Source of the DNA: Pseudemcibacter sp038106445
GTDB lineage: Bacteria; Pseudomonadota; Alphaproteobacteria; Sphingomonadales; Emcibacteraceae
Assembly (NCBI GenBank): GCA_038106445.1
Contig: JAYODU010000003.1
Location: forward strand, 248,001 to 312,000
Reading direction: 5' to 3'
DNA: 64,000 bases
Part shown: positions 9,316 through 18,220 of the stretch, piece by piece
Layout of the letters: every line of letters starts with the position of its first letter
Position numbering within the stretch: the stretch's first letter is position 1
Position numbers and translations under genes: made by a program
The notes under the pieces: model-generated
Told to the model about the DNA's origin: nothing
Databases searched by the model: none
The model's input: the letters and a program-made list of their open reading frames with translations, nothing else

Positions 9316-9867
9316 ATGAACAATTCATCCAGTTTTAATAAAACTTCAATCCGCATAATAATAAGCGCGGTTTTACTTCTGATAGCGGCAGGTGTCTGGT
9401 CAGTATATCTGATGAAAGATAATACACCGAAGGCTGGCGAAAATAGCCGTGCCTTAATTGGCGGACCGTTTAACCTCACCAACCATCTTCACCAGCCAGT
9501 TACGGAAAAAGATTTTCTGGGAAAATATATGATGGTCTATTTTGGTTATACCTACTGTCCCGATATCTGTCCGATGGATTTGCAGATTATGACCGATGCT
9601 TTACATATGCTTGATCCTGATATAGCCGGGCAAATCTAGCCTGTTTTTATCAGCGTTGATCCTGAAAGGGACACCGTGGATATAATGGCGGAATATATTG
9701 AATACTTTCATGAAAACCTAGTCGACCTGACCGGAACTGTCGAACAGATTGAAGCCGTAAAAGCTGAATATAGAGTATATGCTGCAAAGGCTGATAACCC
9801 GGTTAGCTTTTATCAGGCGAGATTGGTCCAGGCTTTTTTTGCGCAGCGCAACAAAGAAATAAATTAG
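9316..9867 (+). pseudogene. SCO1/SenC-family copper protein, interrupted and truncated
   Basis: The first part starts at ATG 9316 (MNNSSSFNKTSIRII, membrane anchor) and holds the copper motif CPDIC inside FGYTYCPDICPMDLQ. A TAG at 9637-9639 interrupts the frame exactly where homologues read on into PVFISVDPERDTVDIMAEY; the frame continues without shift to a second TAG at 9865. The last 25 residues no longer resemble the family, and the conserved DHT-type histidine that completes the copper site is absent. So there are two lesions: a nonsense codon and loss of the C-terminal third. The gene is probably dead. A sequencing error could explain the TAG but not the changed tail. Confidence 0.82.
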
Positions 9868-10116
9868 GGCGTATTGCTTATTTTTAAACCGTATAATTTT
9901 CTTGAAAAAAGCGTCGTAAGATGCTGATTTTAAAAGATATAAATATTTGAAAAAAATAAACTTTTTTTGAATTATAAAAATATGATTTTTATAGTCCAAA
10001 AGCTTGCTATGGGGGCTCATATTTTGTATAAAATGGTGGTTACATTTTTCAGATTTTATATGTTAAATTTTCTATATCTGAAGTCGTAAAAAACAGGGAT
10101 AATAAAGGGCCATCTA
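9868..10116. other. 249 bp AT-rich leader of gyrA
   Basis: No gene was recognised. The stretch is strongly AT-rich and must carry the gyrA promoter; I could not fix -35 and -10 elements with confidence. AAAGGG at about 10105-10110 is the likely gyrA ribosome site. Confidence 0.5.
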
Positions 10117-12846
10117 TTGACCGACAATACAGCTTCCGAAGCACCGGACGAAAGTATCTCCAATATCACTATTGAAGAAGAAATGAAAAACTCATATCTC
10201 GATTACGCGATGAGCGTGATCGTGTCACGGGCACTCCCGGATGTGAGGGACGGGCTTAAACCCGTGCACCGTCGAATATTATATTCGATGTATGAAAATA
10301 ATTACGACTGGACCAAACCATACCGCAAATCTGCGCGTGTTGTCGGGGATGTGATGGGTAAATACCATCCGCATGGTGACAGTGCCATTTATGATGCAAT
10401 GGTGCGGATGGCGCAGGATTTTTCATTAAGGCTGCCGCTTATAGACGGGCAGGGAAATTTTGGATCTATGGACGGTGATCCGCCGGCTGCGATGCGTTAT
10501 ACAGAAGCACGCATGGCAAAAGCGGCCAGTGGTCTGCTTGAAGATATTGATATGGATACGGTCAATTTCCAGCCGAACTATGACGAAAGCGAACATGAAC
10601 CGAGCGTCCTGCCGGCACGTTTTCCGGCGTTGCTGGTAAATGGGGCAGGCGGTATTGCCGTTGGTATGGCGACAAATATCCCACCCCATAACCTTGGTGA
10701 AGTACTGGATGCCTGCTGTGCCTATATTGATAATCCGGAAATAAGCCTTGAAGAACTGGTTGAAATTGTACCTGGTCCTGATTTTCCTACCGGTGGCATG
10801 ATCATGGGTGGTGCAGGCGCGCGCTCGGCGGAAATGACCGGTCGTGGATCGATTATAATGCGCGGCAGAACCCATATTGAAGAATTTAAAAAAGACCGTG
10901 AAGCCATTGTCATCACAGAAGTGCCGTATCAGGTCAATAAATCCCGGATGATCGAAAATATTGCGGACTGTGTTCGCAGTAAGAAAATTGAAGGTATATC
11001 GGATATCCGTGATGAAAGTGACCGGGATGGCGTACGTGTGGTTGTTGAAATCAAACGGGATTCGATGGCTGATGTTGTACTTAACCAGCTTTTCCGCTTT
11101 ACACCGCTTCAAACCAGTTTTGGTGCCAATATGCTGGCACTTTGCGGTGGTCGTCCGCAGGTTCTGAACCTTCTTGATGTCATCGAACAATTTGTCCGTT
11201 TCCGTGAAGAGGTGATTACCCGCCGTACCAAATTCAAGCTTAGCAAAGCGCGGGACCGTGCGCATTTATTGGTTGGTCTGGTTATTGCGGTTAATAACCT
11301 TGATAAAGTGGTTGCCATGATCAGAAGTGCGGCTAACCCTGCGGATGCGCGTGAAGCACTGCTTGCTGAAAACTGGGATGCCGTTGACGTTGCCGGTTAT
11401 ATTGAACTTATCAATGAACCCGGCCGCGGCATTATTGACGGAAAATATAAGCTTTCAGAAAAACAGGTCCGCGCCATTCTTGAACTCAGACTTCACCGTC
11501 TGACAGCCCTTGGCCGTGATGATATTGGTGGGGAACTTAAAGATCTTTCAATTCAAATTGAAGACTTTATCGGGATACTGCGTTCGCGTGAACGTCTTTA
11601 TGGCATTATGCGGGAAGAATTTGTTGCCTATAAAGATGAATTTTCCACACCGCGACGCACCGAATTTGCAGCAGATGCCGCCGGATTTGAAGACGAAGAC
11701 CTGATCCAGGTTGAAGATATGGTCGTTACAGTAACAAATACCGGCTATATCAAACGTGTAGCGCTTGATACTTACCGTGCCCAGCGCCGTGGCGGTAAGG
11801 GCCGCAGCGGCATGTCAACAAAAGATGAAGATGTGCTTTCAAATGTGTTTGTAGCAAATACCCATGTACCGATCCTTTTCTTCAGCACATTCGGACAGGT
11901 TTATAAACTTAAGGTATGGAAACTTCCACTTGGTTCACCGACATCCAAGGGAAAGGCTCTGATCAATCTGCTCCCTCTTGAACAGGGAGAAACCATTTCA
12001 GCAATCCTGCCGCTACCTGAAGATGAGGACAGCTGGGGCGAACTTCATGCAATCTTTGCTACTTCGAAAGGAAATGTAAGGCGTAATCTTTTATCCGATT
12101 TTTCAAATGTGCGTGCAAACGGCAAAATCGCTATCAGGCTTTCCGAGAGTGATAAACTTGTTGGTGTTGCGGCATGTTCGGAAGACGATGATGTGCTTAT
12201 GGCTGCAAGCGGTGGTAAATGTATCCGTTTCCCGGCGACAAAAGTGCGGCTCTTTAAAGGGCGTAATTCGGATGGTGTGCGCGGTATTAAACTTGCTGAT
12301 GACGATGAAGTGGTTTCCATGTCAATCCTTCATCATGTGAATATGGATCAGGAACAAAAAGTTGCCTACCTTCGTTATGCCAATGCCAAGCGTCGTGGAG
12401 AAGATCCTGAAAAACCAGAGGAAATTGATGACGAACGGCTTGCGGCACTTGAGGAACGGGAAGAATTTATTCTCAGTATCACCGTAAACGGATATGGCAA
12501 GCGGACATCTTCCTATGAATATCGTGTAACCGGCCGTGGCGGTAGTGGTATCATCAATATTGAAACGTCGGAAAGAAACGGTGAAGTCGTGGCGGCCTTT
12601 CCAATCGAAGAACATGATCAGCTTATGATGGTCACCGATAATGGACGGTTAATTCGCGTTCCCGTGCATGATGTAAGGATCGCGGGACGCAATACACAGG
12701 GGGTAACACTCTTTAAAGTGGGTGATGATGAAAAGATTGTTTCTGTTGACCGTATTCATGAATCAGAGGATGATGAAGAATCAGAAGAAGATGGCGGTGA
12801 TGAAAACACCGGGTCTTCAGAAGATAAAACAACTCCTGAGGAGTGA
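10117..12846 (+). CDS. gyrA: DNA gyrase subunit A
   Basis: GyrA is the breakage-reunion subunit that, with GyrB, introduces negative supercoils. The 909 residues hold the winged-helix/tower core with the catalytic tyrosine in AAMRYTEARM, and a C-terminal beta-pinwheel with the GyrA box in QRRGGKG. The tail after about residue 875 is strongly acidic (Glu/Asp-rich). A TTG start is chosen: AAAGGG lies about 6 bases upstream, and the next ATG would remove conserved sequence before NSYLDYAMSVIVSRALP. coaD follows after 3 bp, so the two are cotranscribed. Confidence 0.98.
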   Translation: MTDNTASEAPDESISNITIEEEMKNSYLDYAMSVIVSRALPDVRDGLKPVHRRILYSMYENNYDWTKPYRKSARVVGDVMGKYHPHGDSAIYDAMVRMAQDFSLRLPLIDGQGNFGSMDGDPPAAMRYTEARMAKAASGLLEDIDMDTVNFQPNYDESEHEPSVLPARFPALLVNGAGGIAVGMATNIPPHNLGEVLDACCAYIDNPEISLEELVEIVPGPDFPTGGMIMGGAGARSAEMTGRGSIIMRGRTHIEEFKKDREAIVITEVPYQVNKSRMIENIADCVRSKKIEGISDIRDESDRDGVRVVVEIKRDSMADVVLNQLFRFTPLQTSFGANMLALCGGRPQVLNLLDVIEQFVRFREEVITRRTKFKLSKARDRAHLLVGLVIAVNNLDKVVAMIRSAANPADAREALLAENWDAVDVAGYIELINEPGRGIIDGKYKLSEKQVRAILELRLHRLTALGRDDIGGELKDLSIQIEDFIGILRSRERLYGIMREEFVAYKDEFSTPRRTEFAADAAGFEDEDLIQVEDMVVTVTNTGYIKRVALDTYRAQRRGGKGRSGMSTKDEDVLSNVFVANTHVPILFFSTFGQVYKLKVWKLPLGSPTSKGKALINLLPLEQGETISAILPLPEDEDSWGELHAIFATSKGNVRRNLLSDFSNVRANGKIAIRLSESDKLVGVAACSEDDDVLMAASGGKCIRFPATKVRLFKGRNSDGVRGIKLADDDEVVSMSILHHVNMDQEQKVAYLRYANAKRRGEDPEKPEEIDDERLAALEEREEFILSITVNGYGKRTSSYEYRVTGRGGSGIINIETSERNGEVVAAFPIEEHDQLMMVTDNGRLIRVPVHDVRIAGRNTQGVTLFKVGDDEKIVSVDRIHESEDDEESEEDGGDENTGSSEDKTTPEE

Positions 12847-12849
12847 TAA

Positions 12850-13359
12850 ATGGCTGTTGGCAAACGAATAGGGCTTTACCCGGGTACGTTCGATCCGATT
12901 ACACTTGGACATCTGGATATTATCGAGCGTGGCACAAAGCTCGTTGACCATCTTATTGTGGGGGTTTCCACAAATCCTTCTAAAAAAACGCTTTTTACGC
13001 TTGAAGAACGTATCGAAATCGTAAGGCGGGAAACAAACTATTTAAACAGGAAGGCCGGTTCAACGGTTGAAGTAATAGGGTTTAATTCTCTTCTTATGGC
13101 TTTTGCGGAACAGGTGAATGCATCCGTTATTATACGCGGGCTGCGCGCTGCGTCGGATTTTGAATATGAATTTCAGATGACGGCGATGAATGACCAGCTT
13201 AATGAGGAAATTGAAACGGTTTTTATGATGGCGGATCCTTCGCTTCAGGCAATTGCCTCTCGACTCGTCAAGGAAATTGCAATATATGACGGTAAAATTG
13301 ATAAGTTTGTTACCAAATCAGTAGGTGATGACGTACTTGCAAAACTTGGCAAAAAATAA
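12850..13359 (+). CDS. coaD: Phosphopantetheine adenylyltransferase
   Basis: CoaD catalyses the fourth step of coenzyme A synthesis, joining 4'-phosphopantetheine and ATP. At 169 residues it has the normal size. The nucleotidyltransferase motif GTFDPITLGH (T/H-x-G-H) lies near residue 13, and the substrate block IIRGLRAASDFEYE is intact. Three bases separate it from gyrA and 19 from the following cyclophilin, consistent with one operon gyrA-coaD-ppi-ppiB-queA-tgt. Confidence 0.96.
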   Translation: MAVGKRIGLYPGTFDPITLGHLDIIERGTKLVDHLIVGVSTNPSKKTLFTLEERIEIVRRETNYLNRKAGSTVEVIGFNSLLMAFAEQVNASVIIRGLRAASDFEYEFQMTAMNDQLNEEIETVFMMADPSLQAIASRLVKEIAIYDGKIDKFVTKSVGDDVLAKLGKK

Positions 13360-13378
13360 ATAACTACAGGACAAGACA

Positions 13379-13951
13379 ATGAAAATAATTTTTAAGGCTT
13401 TTATCGCCTTTCTCTTTATTTCCCTAACGCCTTATTCGGTTAATGCCCAGCAATCCGATCTGGATCCTGAAAATACACTTTACCTGGATCTGGTTGATGG
13501 CCGTGTTGTTATCAAAATGTATCCGGAATATGCGCCCAAGCATGTGGCACGTATTAAAGAACTTGTTAGGCAGGGTTTTTATGATGGTATCGTCTTTCAC
13601 CGGGTAATTGATGGATTTATGGCGCAAACCGGTGATCCGGATGGGGCCAATCCCGAACTTTCAGGAACTGGTGGCAGTGGTCAGCATATAGAAGCGGAAT
13701 TTCATACGGAACTATCACATTTTAAAGGTATCGTTTCAATGGCGAGGGCCAGTGACCCCAATAGCGCCGACAGTCAGTTTTTTATTATGTTTGGTTATCG
13801 TCCCAATCTTGACGGTCAATATACTATTTGGGGCGAGGTTGTGTCTGGCATGCGCTATGTGGACAATATCAAGCGCGGACTTGTGAGCGAAGGCCTTACA
13901 GATCCAAGTAAAATCATCAAAATGCAGGTAGCTGCTGACGTAAAAGAATAG
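13379..13951 (+). CDS. Exported cyclophilin-type peptidyl-prolyl isomerase
   Basis: A 190-residue cyclophilin with a signal peptide (hydrophobic core FKAFIAFLFISLT, cleavage near VNAQQ), so it acts in the periplasm on proline peptide bonds. Core motifs are present: FHRVIDGFMAQTGDP, SMARASDPNSADSQFFI and LDGQYTIWGEV. It is clearly a paralogue of the next gene, which lacks a signal peptide. The pair is a periplasmic/cytoplasmic duplication typical of this locus in alphaproteobacteria. Confidence 0.94.
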   Translation: MKIIFKAFIAFLFISLTPYSVNAQQSDLDPENTLYLDLVDGRVVIKMYPEYAPKHVARIKELVRQGFYDGIVFHRVIDGFMAQTGDPDGANPELSGTGGSGQHIEAEFHTELSHFKGIVSMARASDPNSADSQFFIMFGYRPNLDGQYTIWGEVVSGMRYVDNIKRGLVSEGLTDPSKIIKMQVAADVKE

Positions 13952-13960
13952 GAAGTAATA

Positions 13961-14437
13961 ATGGATCTTGAAAATACACTGTATCTTGACCTTGAAGCCG
14001 GGCGTGTCACAATCGAACTTTATAATGATGTAGCCCCAAACCATGTAGCAAGGATCAAACAGCTAGCCCGCGAAGGATTTTACGACGGCCTGACATTCCA
14101 CCGTGTTATAGAAGGTTTTATGGCCCAGGGTGGTGACCCGGACGGCACCGGTATGGGTGGTTCCGGTCATAAACTTCCAGCGGAATTTTCAGATAGACCG
14201 CATCACCGCGGTGCCTGTTCAATGGCGCGTTCGCAGGATCCTGATAGTGGCGATAGCCAGTTTTTCATCTGCTTTGGGGATGCCACATTCCTTGATGGGC
14301 AATATAGTGTCTGGGGACAGGTTATTGATGGAATGGAACATGTTGACGGTATCAAGCGCGGCGAAGGAATGGATTTCTGCATGAACGGAAGCCCGGACAA
14401 GATCGTTAAAATGCAGGTGGCTGCTGACGCAGCATAA
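13961..14437 (+). CDS. ppiB: Cytoplasmic cyclophilin-type peptidyl-prolyl isomerase
   Basis: 158 residues with no signal peptide, hence cytoplasmic. The cyclophilin motifs FHRVIEGFMAQGGDP, SMARSQDPDSGDSQFFI and LDGQYSVWGQV are present, including the catalytic arginine of FHR. It starts 9 bp after the exported paralogue and is followed 8 bp later by queA. Confidence 0.95.
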   Translation: MDLENTLYLDLEAGRVTIELYNDVAPNHVARIKQLAREGFYDGLTFHRVIEGFMAQGGDPDGTGMGGSGHKLPAEFSDRPHHRGACSMARSQDPDSGDSQFFICFGDATFLDGQYSVWGQVIDGMEHVDGIKRGEGMDFCMNGSPDKIVKMQVAADAA

Positions 14438-14445
14438 AATGTTCA

Positions 14446-15486
14446 ATGAAAGTTGAACAATTTGACTTCGAGCTTCCAAATGAGCTTATTGCCTTAAGAC
14501 CCGCCCCATCCCGTGATGGGGCGCGGTTGCTTGTGGTATCCGGAAAAAAACGTTTGGACAAAAATGTTTACGACCTGACGGATTTATTAAATCCGGGTGA
14601 TTTGATGATTTTCAATGATACCCGGGTTATTCCTGCGCGCCTTAGCGGTAAACGGCGTGATGCAAAAATGGAACTTACATTGCATATGAATATGACAGGC
14701 GGCGTGTGGAAAGCGTTTGCAAAACCGGCCAAAAAATTAAAACCCACCGATGTCATCATTTTTGAAGGCGGTCTTGAAGCATGCGTCCTTGAAAAAGGTG
14801 ATGGCGGCGAAGTCACGGTCCAGTTTAACATAAGCGGTGACAAATTAAGTGAAATGATGAAAGTGGCGGGTGTTATGCCTCTTCCACCCTATATTGCATC
14901 ACAAAGGCCGGTGGATGAATGTGATCTGGATGATTATCAGACTATTTACAGCAAAAATGATGGTGCCGTTGCCGCCCCCACAGCCGGGCTTCATTTTACG
15001 GTGGAGCTGCAGCAGAAATTAAAGGATAAAGGCATTAATAGTGCCTATGTCACCCTGCATGTTGGGGCAGGTACCTTTCTGCCGGTTAAGGTGGATGATA
15101 CGGAAGATCATAAAATGCATGAAGAATATGGTGAAATCAGCGGGGAGGTGGCGGCCCTGATCAATGAAACACATGCGTGCGGTCACAAAGTCGTTGCCGT
15201 TGGCACAACATCACTTCGGCTTCTGGAGGCCGCGACCGATGAAAATGGTACGACCCATGCTTTTGCTGCAGCGACGGATATTTTTATAACACCGGGATAT
15301 AAATTTCGCGCTGTGGATATGCTGATGACCAATTTCCACTTGCCAAAATCAACCTTATTTATGTTAGTAAGCGCCTTTGCAGGATTTGATAATATGAAAA
15401 AGGCGTATGATCATGCTATTGATCAAAAATACAGATTTTATTCTTATGGTGATAGCAGCCTGCTTATGCGCGAGGATCAGTTATGA
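14446..15486 (+). CDS. queA: QueA, SAM:tRNA ribosyltransferase-isomerase
   Basis: QueA converts preQ1 in tRNA to epoxyqueuosine with SAM as ribosyl donor. The 346 residues match the family from FDFELPNELIALRPAP to the C-terminal YSYGDSSLL; motifs FNDTRVIPARL and APTAGLHFT are present. The stop overlaps the tgt start (ATGA at 15483-15486), so the two queuosine steps are translationally coupled. Confidence 0.97.
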   Translation: MKVEQFDFELPNELIALRPAPSRDGARLLVVSGKKRLDKNVYDLTDLLNPGDLMIFNDTRVIPARLSGKRRDAKMELTLHMNMTGGVWKAFAKPAKKLKPTDVIIFEGGLEACVLEKGDGGEVTVQFNISGDKLSEMMKVAGVMPLPPYIASQRPVDECDLDDYQTIYSKNDGAVAAPTAGLHFTVELQQKLKDKGINSAYVTLHVGAGTFLPVKVDDTEDHKMHEEYGEISGEVAALINETHACGHKVVAVGTTSLRLLEAATDENGTTHAFAAATDIFITPGYKFRAVDMLMTNFHLPKSTLFMLVSAFAGFDNMKKAYDHAIDQKYRFYSYGDSSLLMREDQL

Positions 15487-16622
15487 GCTTTAGCATGGAA
15501 ATTACCGACATCGATGGTAACGCCCGTACAGGTATCATAAAAACGGTGCGTGGTGAAATTCGCACCCCGGCGTTTATGCCAGTTGGGACCGCCGCGACGG
15601 TAAAGGCGATGAAGCCGGAAACCGTGCGCGAGACAGGGGCGGATATACTGCTTGGGAATACTTATCATCTGATGCTTCGGCCAACCGCCGAAAGGATAGC
15701 AAAGCTTGGCGGGCTACATAAATTTATGAACTGGGAAAGGCCGATACTGACAGATTCCGGCGGGTTTCAGGTGATGTCGCTGGCAAAGCTGCGCAAGATC
15801 AGCGAAGATGGTGTTTCTTTCCAGTCCCATATTGATGGCAGCAAACATATGCTTAGCCCGGAACGCAGCATGGAAATTCAACGGCTTCTGGGTGCGAACA
15901 TTGTTATGGCATTTGATGAATGTACGCCGTATCCGGCCACTGAAAAGGAAACCGAAGATAGCATGCTGCTTTCCATGCGCTGGGCGAAACGGTCCTATGA
16001 TGCGTTTCATAATGGCTCGGAACATGCAAAAAAGAATGCATTATTCGGTATTGTGCAGGGCGGCGTTTTTGAAAAACTGCGTCATCATTCGGTTGCCGCG
16101 CTTAAGGAAATTGATTTTCAGGGATATGCGGTTGGTGGCCTTGCTGTTGGTGAAGGGCAGGACGTGATGTTTGATGTGCTTTATTATACAATGCCGATGA
16201 TGCCGAAATCCAAACCACGATACCTTATGGGCGTTGGTAAACCCGATGATATTGTTGGCGCGGTTGAACGTGGCATTGATATGTTTGATTGTGTAATGCC
16301 GTCCCGTTCCGGCAGGACGGGGCAGGCCTTTACCCGGCGTGGTACCATTAATATGAAAAATTCCCGCCATATTGATGACCCGCGCCCGATTGATGAAGAA
16401 TGTCATTGTTCAGCATGCCGCAGTTATAGCCGGGCTTATGTATCCCATCTTATACGGGCCGGTGAAATTCTTGGGCCGATGCTGCTTACAGAACATAATC
16501 TTACCTATTATCAGGATCTGATGGCGGGTTTGCGGGCTGCGATTACCGCAAAAACATTGAAGGATTTTGTATCAGATTTCCATGATAAATACACGATGGG
16601 CGATATTGATCCGATAAGTTAA
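15483..16622 (+). CDS. tgt: tRNA-guanine transglycosylase
   Basis: Tgt exchanges guanine-34 for preQ1 in tRNAs with GUN anticodons. The 379 residues contain the active-site block LTDSGGFQVMSL with the catalytic aspartate, the second site in DMFDCVMPSRSGRTGQAFT, and the zinc ligands C-x-C-x2-C plus His in CHCSACRSYSRAYVSHL and the following TEHN. It overlaps queA by 4 bp and ends the gyrA-tgt run; tRNA-Lys follows. Confidence 0.97.
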   Translation: MSFSMEITDIDGNARTGIIKTVRGEIRTPAFMPVGTAATVKAMKPETVRETGADILLGNTYHLMLRPTAERIAKLGGLHKFMNWERPILTDSGGFQVMSLAKLRKISEDGVSFQSHIDGSKHMLSPERSMEIQRLLGANIVMAFDECTPYPATEKETEDSMLLSMRWAKRSYDAFHNGSEHAKKNALFGIVQGGVFEKLRHHSVAALKEIDFQGYAVGGLAVGEGQDVMFDVLYYTMPMMPKSKPRYLMGVGKPDDIVGAVERGIDMFDCVMPSRSGRTGQAFTRRGTINMKNSRHIDDPRPIDEECHCSACRSYSRAYVSHLIRAGEILGPMLLTEHNLTYYQDLMAGLRAAITAKTLKDFVSDFHDKYTMGDIDPIS

Positions 16623-16651
16623 TAAAATTCCCAAAAAGTGGCAAATTTCTA

Positions 16652-16680
16652 TTGACGATCTTAACCTACCGCACTATGTT
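16652..16680 (+). promoter_or_regulatory. Promoter of tRNA-Lys
   Basis: TTGACG at 16652-16657 and TATGTT at 16675-16680 are separated by exactly 17 bases, a good sigma-70 type match, and end 18 bp before the mature tRNA. Confidence 0.7.
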
Positions 16681-16698
16681 CCGCTCACCTCTATTTGA

Positions 16699-16774
16699 GG
16701 GCCCGTAGCTCAGTCGGTAGAGCAACTGACTTTTAATCAGTAGGTCACAGGTTCGAACCCTGTCGGGCTCACCA
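16699..16774 (+). tRNA. tRNA-Lys (anticodon TTT)
   Basis: A 76-base cloverleaf with encoded CCA. The acceptor stem GGGCCCG pairs with CGGGCTC (one G-T pair), the anticodon arm is ACTGA-CTTTTAA-TCAGT with TTT at 16732-16734, and the T arm contains GGTTCGAACCC. A promoter precedes it and a strong terminator follows, so it is an independent unit. Confidence 0.97.
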
Positions 16775-16781
16775 ATTAAAC

Positions 16782-16815
16782 AAAAACCCGCACAAAAGAC
16801 CCTGTGCGGGTTTTT
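16782..16815 (+). terminator. Rho-independent terminator after tRNA-Lys
   Basis: A stem of 13 bp (AAAAACCCGCACA / TGTGCGGGTTTTT) with an 8-base loop and a T-run on the 3' side, 8 bp after the CCA end of tRNA-Lys. Confidence 0.88.
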
Positions 16816-16904
16816 CTGTATCTTCAAGTCACATTTGTTTCATTTCTCCTTGTTAATGTCGTCCAAACTTGATTTAAATAAGCAAACACAAAATAGGAAT
16901 GGAT

Positions 16905-18212
16905 ATGACCAGAATTACGGCTTTAATTTTATTGTTTTTTTCATGTGCCTTTATGCAAGCCACAGCAGCACCAAAAAATATTATTTTGCTTATCGGGGAC
17001 GGAATGGGCGAAGCGGAAATTGCCCTAGCACGTGCTTATGAATTTAATGGTGATGAGGGGCTTTTTGTCGATACCATGAAACACCGGGGATCGGTGATCG
17101 TGAAACAATTGATGGTCGATGATCCAAGCAAATTTGAATTTGCCGGTGAGAGCGCCAGCGGGGGCACAACAATTTCAACCGGTAACCGCACAAGTGCCGG
17201 CAGAATTGCGGTTCGCGCCGAGGATGGTGCCCATTATAAAACCATAATGGAAGAAGCACAGGAACACGGATATAAAACCGGTCTGGTCACCACATCAATC
17301 ATAACCGATGCGACACCGGCGACCTTCGCCGCGCATGCGCAGAACCGTTACTGTTTTATGCAAGGGTCCCGCGCCTGCGATCAGTTTGGTGATATGCCAA
17401 TTGTTGAACAGATGCTTGACCATGATGTGGATGTCATGCTTGGTGGCGGTACCAATCTGCTTCCTGCGCCAGCGGCGGGTGGGGGCAATGTACAGGAAAA
17501 GGCGGAAGGGCTTGATTATACCGTTATAACCGACCGTGACGCGCTTTTAAATCTTGAAGCAGGCACAAAAACATTTGGGGTATTTTCACGCGGGCATATG
17601 CCGGTGGAATGGGTCGGTCCTGGCGGGAAGGGGGCGGATTTTGTCGATGTGGATGAAAACCGCGTGGTTATTTACCCGGAACCCGCCGCATGCGAAATAA
17701 ACCCGGCTCATGCGGGTATGCCGCGGCTTGAAGAAATGTCAAAATACGCTATTGAAAGCCTTAAGGGTGCAGAAAACGGGTTCTTCCTGATGATTGAGGG
17801 GGCGTCAATTGATAAACAGGCCCATGTGGCTAAACCATGTGGCACGATCGGTGAAATGCTTGCCTTTGACCGTACGGTTAAAATGGCGGTGGAATATGCA
17901 AAAGAAATCGGCGATACCGCCGTGATTGTCACCGCCGATCACGGGCAGGCGACACAGGTGATATTCAAACCCGAAACATATGATGGATCGCCGATCCGTC
18001 GTGATCTTATACCGGGGCTTTATCAATTACTGCTGACCAAGGGCGGGCATGAGCTTGGGGCCTATTACGGAACAAATAATATCAATGACCAGTCCCATAC
18101 AGGAGTAAATGTGCCGATTTATACTTACGGTATGGATAATGCAGAAGACCTGATGGGTGTTATTCAGCAGACCGAAATATACGGAGCGATGAAAAAGTTC
18201 CTGTTTGAATAG
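16905..18212 (+). CDS. Alkaline phosphatase, exported (first of a tandem pair)
   Basis: A phosphomonoesterase of the alkaline phosphatase superfamily: metal-binding IGDGMG near the mature N-terminus, nucleophile region GESASGGT, MIEGASIDKQAH, and VTADHGQAT. A signal peptide (ITALILLFFSCAFMQATA) places it in the periplasm or outside. ATG at 16905 is chosen over ATG 16899: AGGA at 16895-16898 leaves proper spacing only for the second. 435 residues. Eight bases separate it from a second, similar gene, so both are probably cotranscribed for phosphate scavenging. I saw no clear Pho box. Confidence 0.9.
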   Translation: MTRITALILLFFSCAFMQATAAPKNIILLIGDGMGEAEIALARAYEFNGDEGLFVDTMKHRGSVIVKQLMVDDPSKFEFAGESASGGTTISTGNRTSAGRIAVRAEDGAHYKTIMEEAQEHGYKTGLVTTSIITDATPATFAAHAQNRYCFMQGSRACDQFGDMPIVEQMLDHDVDVMLGGGTNLLPAPAAGGGNVQEKAEGLDYTVITDRDALLNLEAGTKTFGVFSRGHMPVEWVGPGGKGADFVDVDENRVVIYPEPAACEINPAHAGMPRLEEMSKYAIESLKGAENGFFLMIEGASIDKQAHVAKPCGTIGEMLAFDRTVKMAVEYAKEIGDTAVIVTADHGQATQVIFKPETYDGSPIRRDLIPGLYQLLLTKGGHELGAYYGTNNINDQSHTGVNVPIYTYGMDNAEDLMGVIQQTEIYGAMKKFLFE

Positions 18213-18220
18213 GAGATAAG

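Noticed and set aside
10426..11265. A 279-codon open frame antisense to gyrA
   Set aside because: It lies wholly inside gyrA, has no family resemblance and reflects codon bias on the opposite strand.
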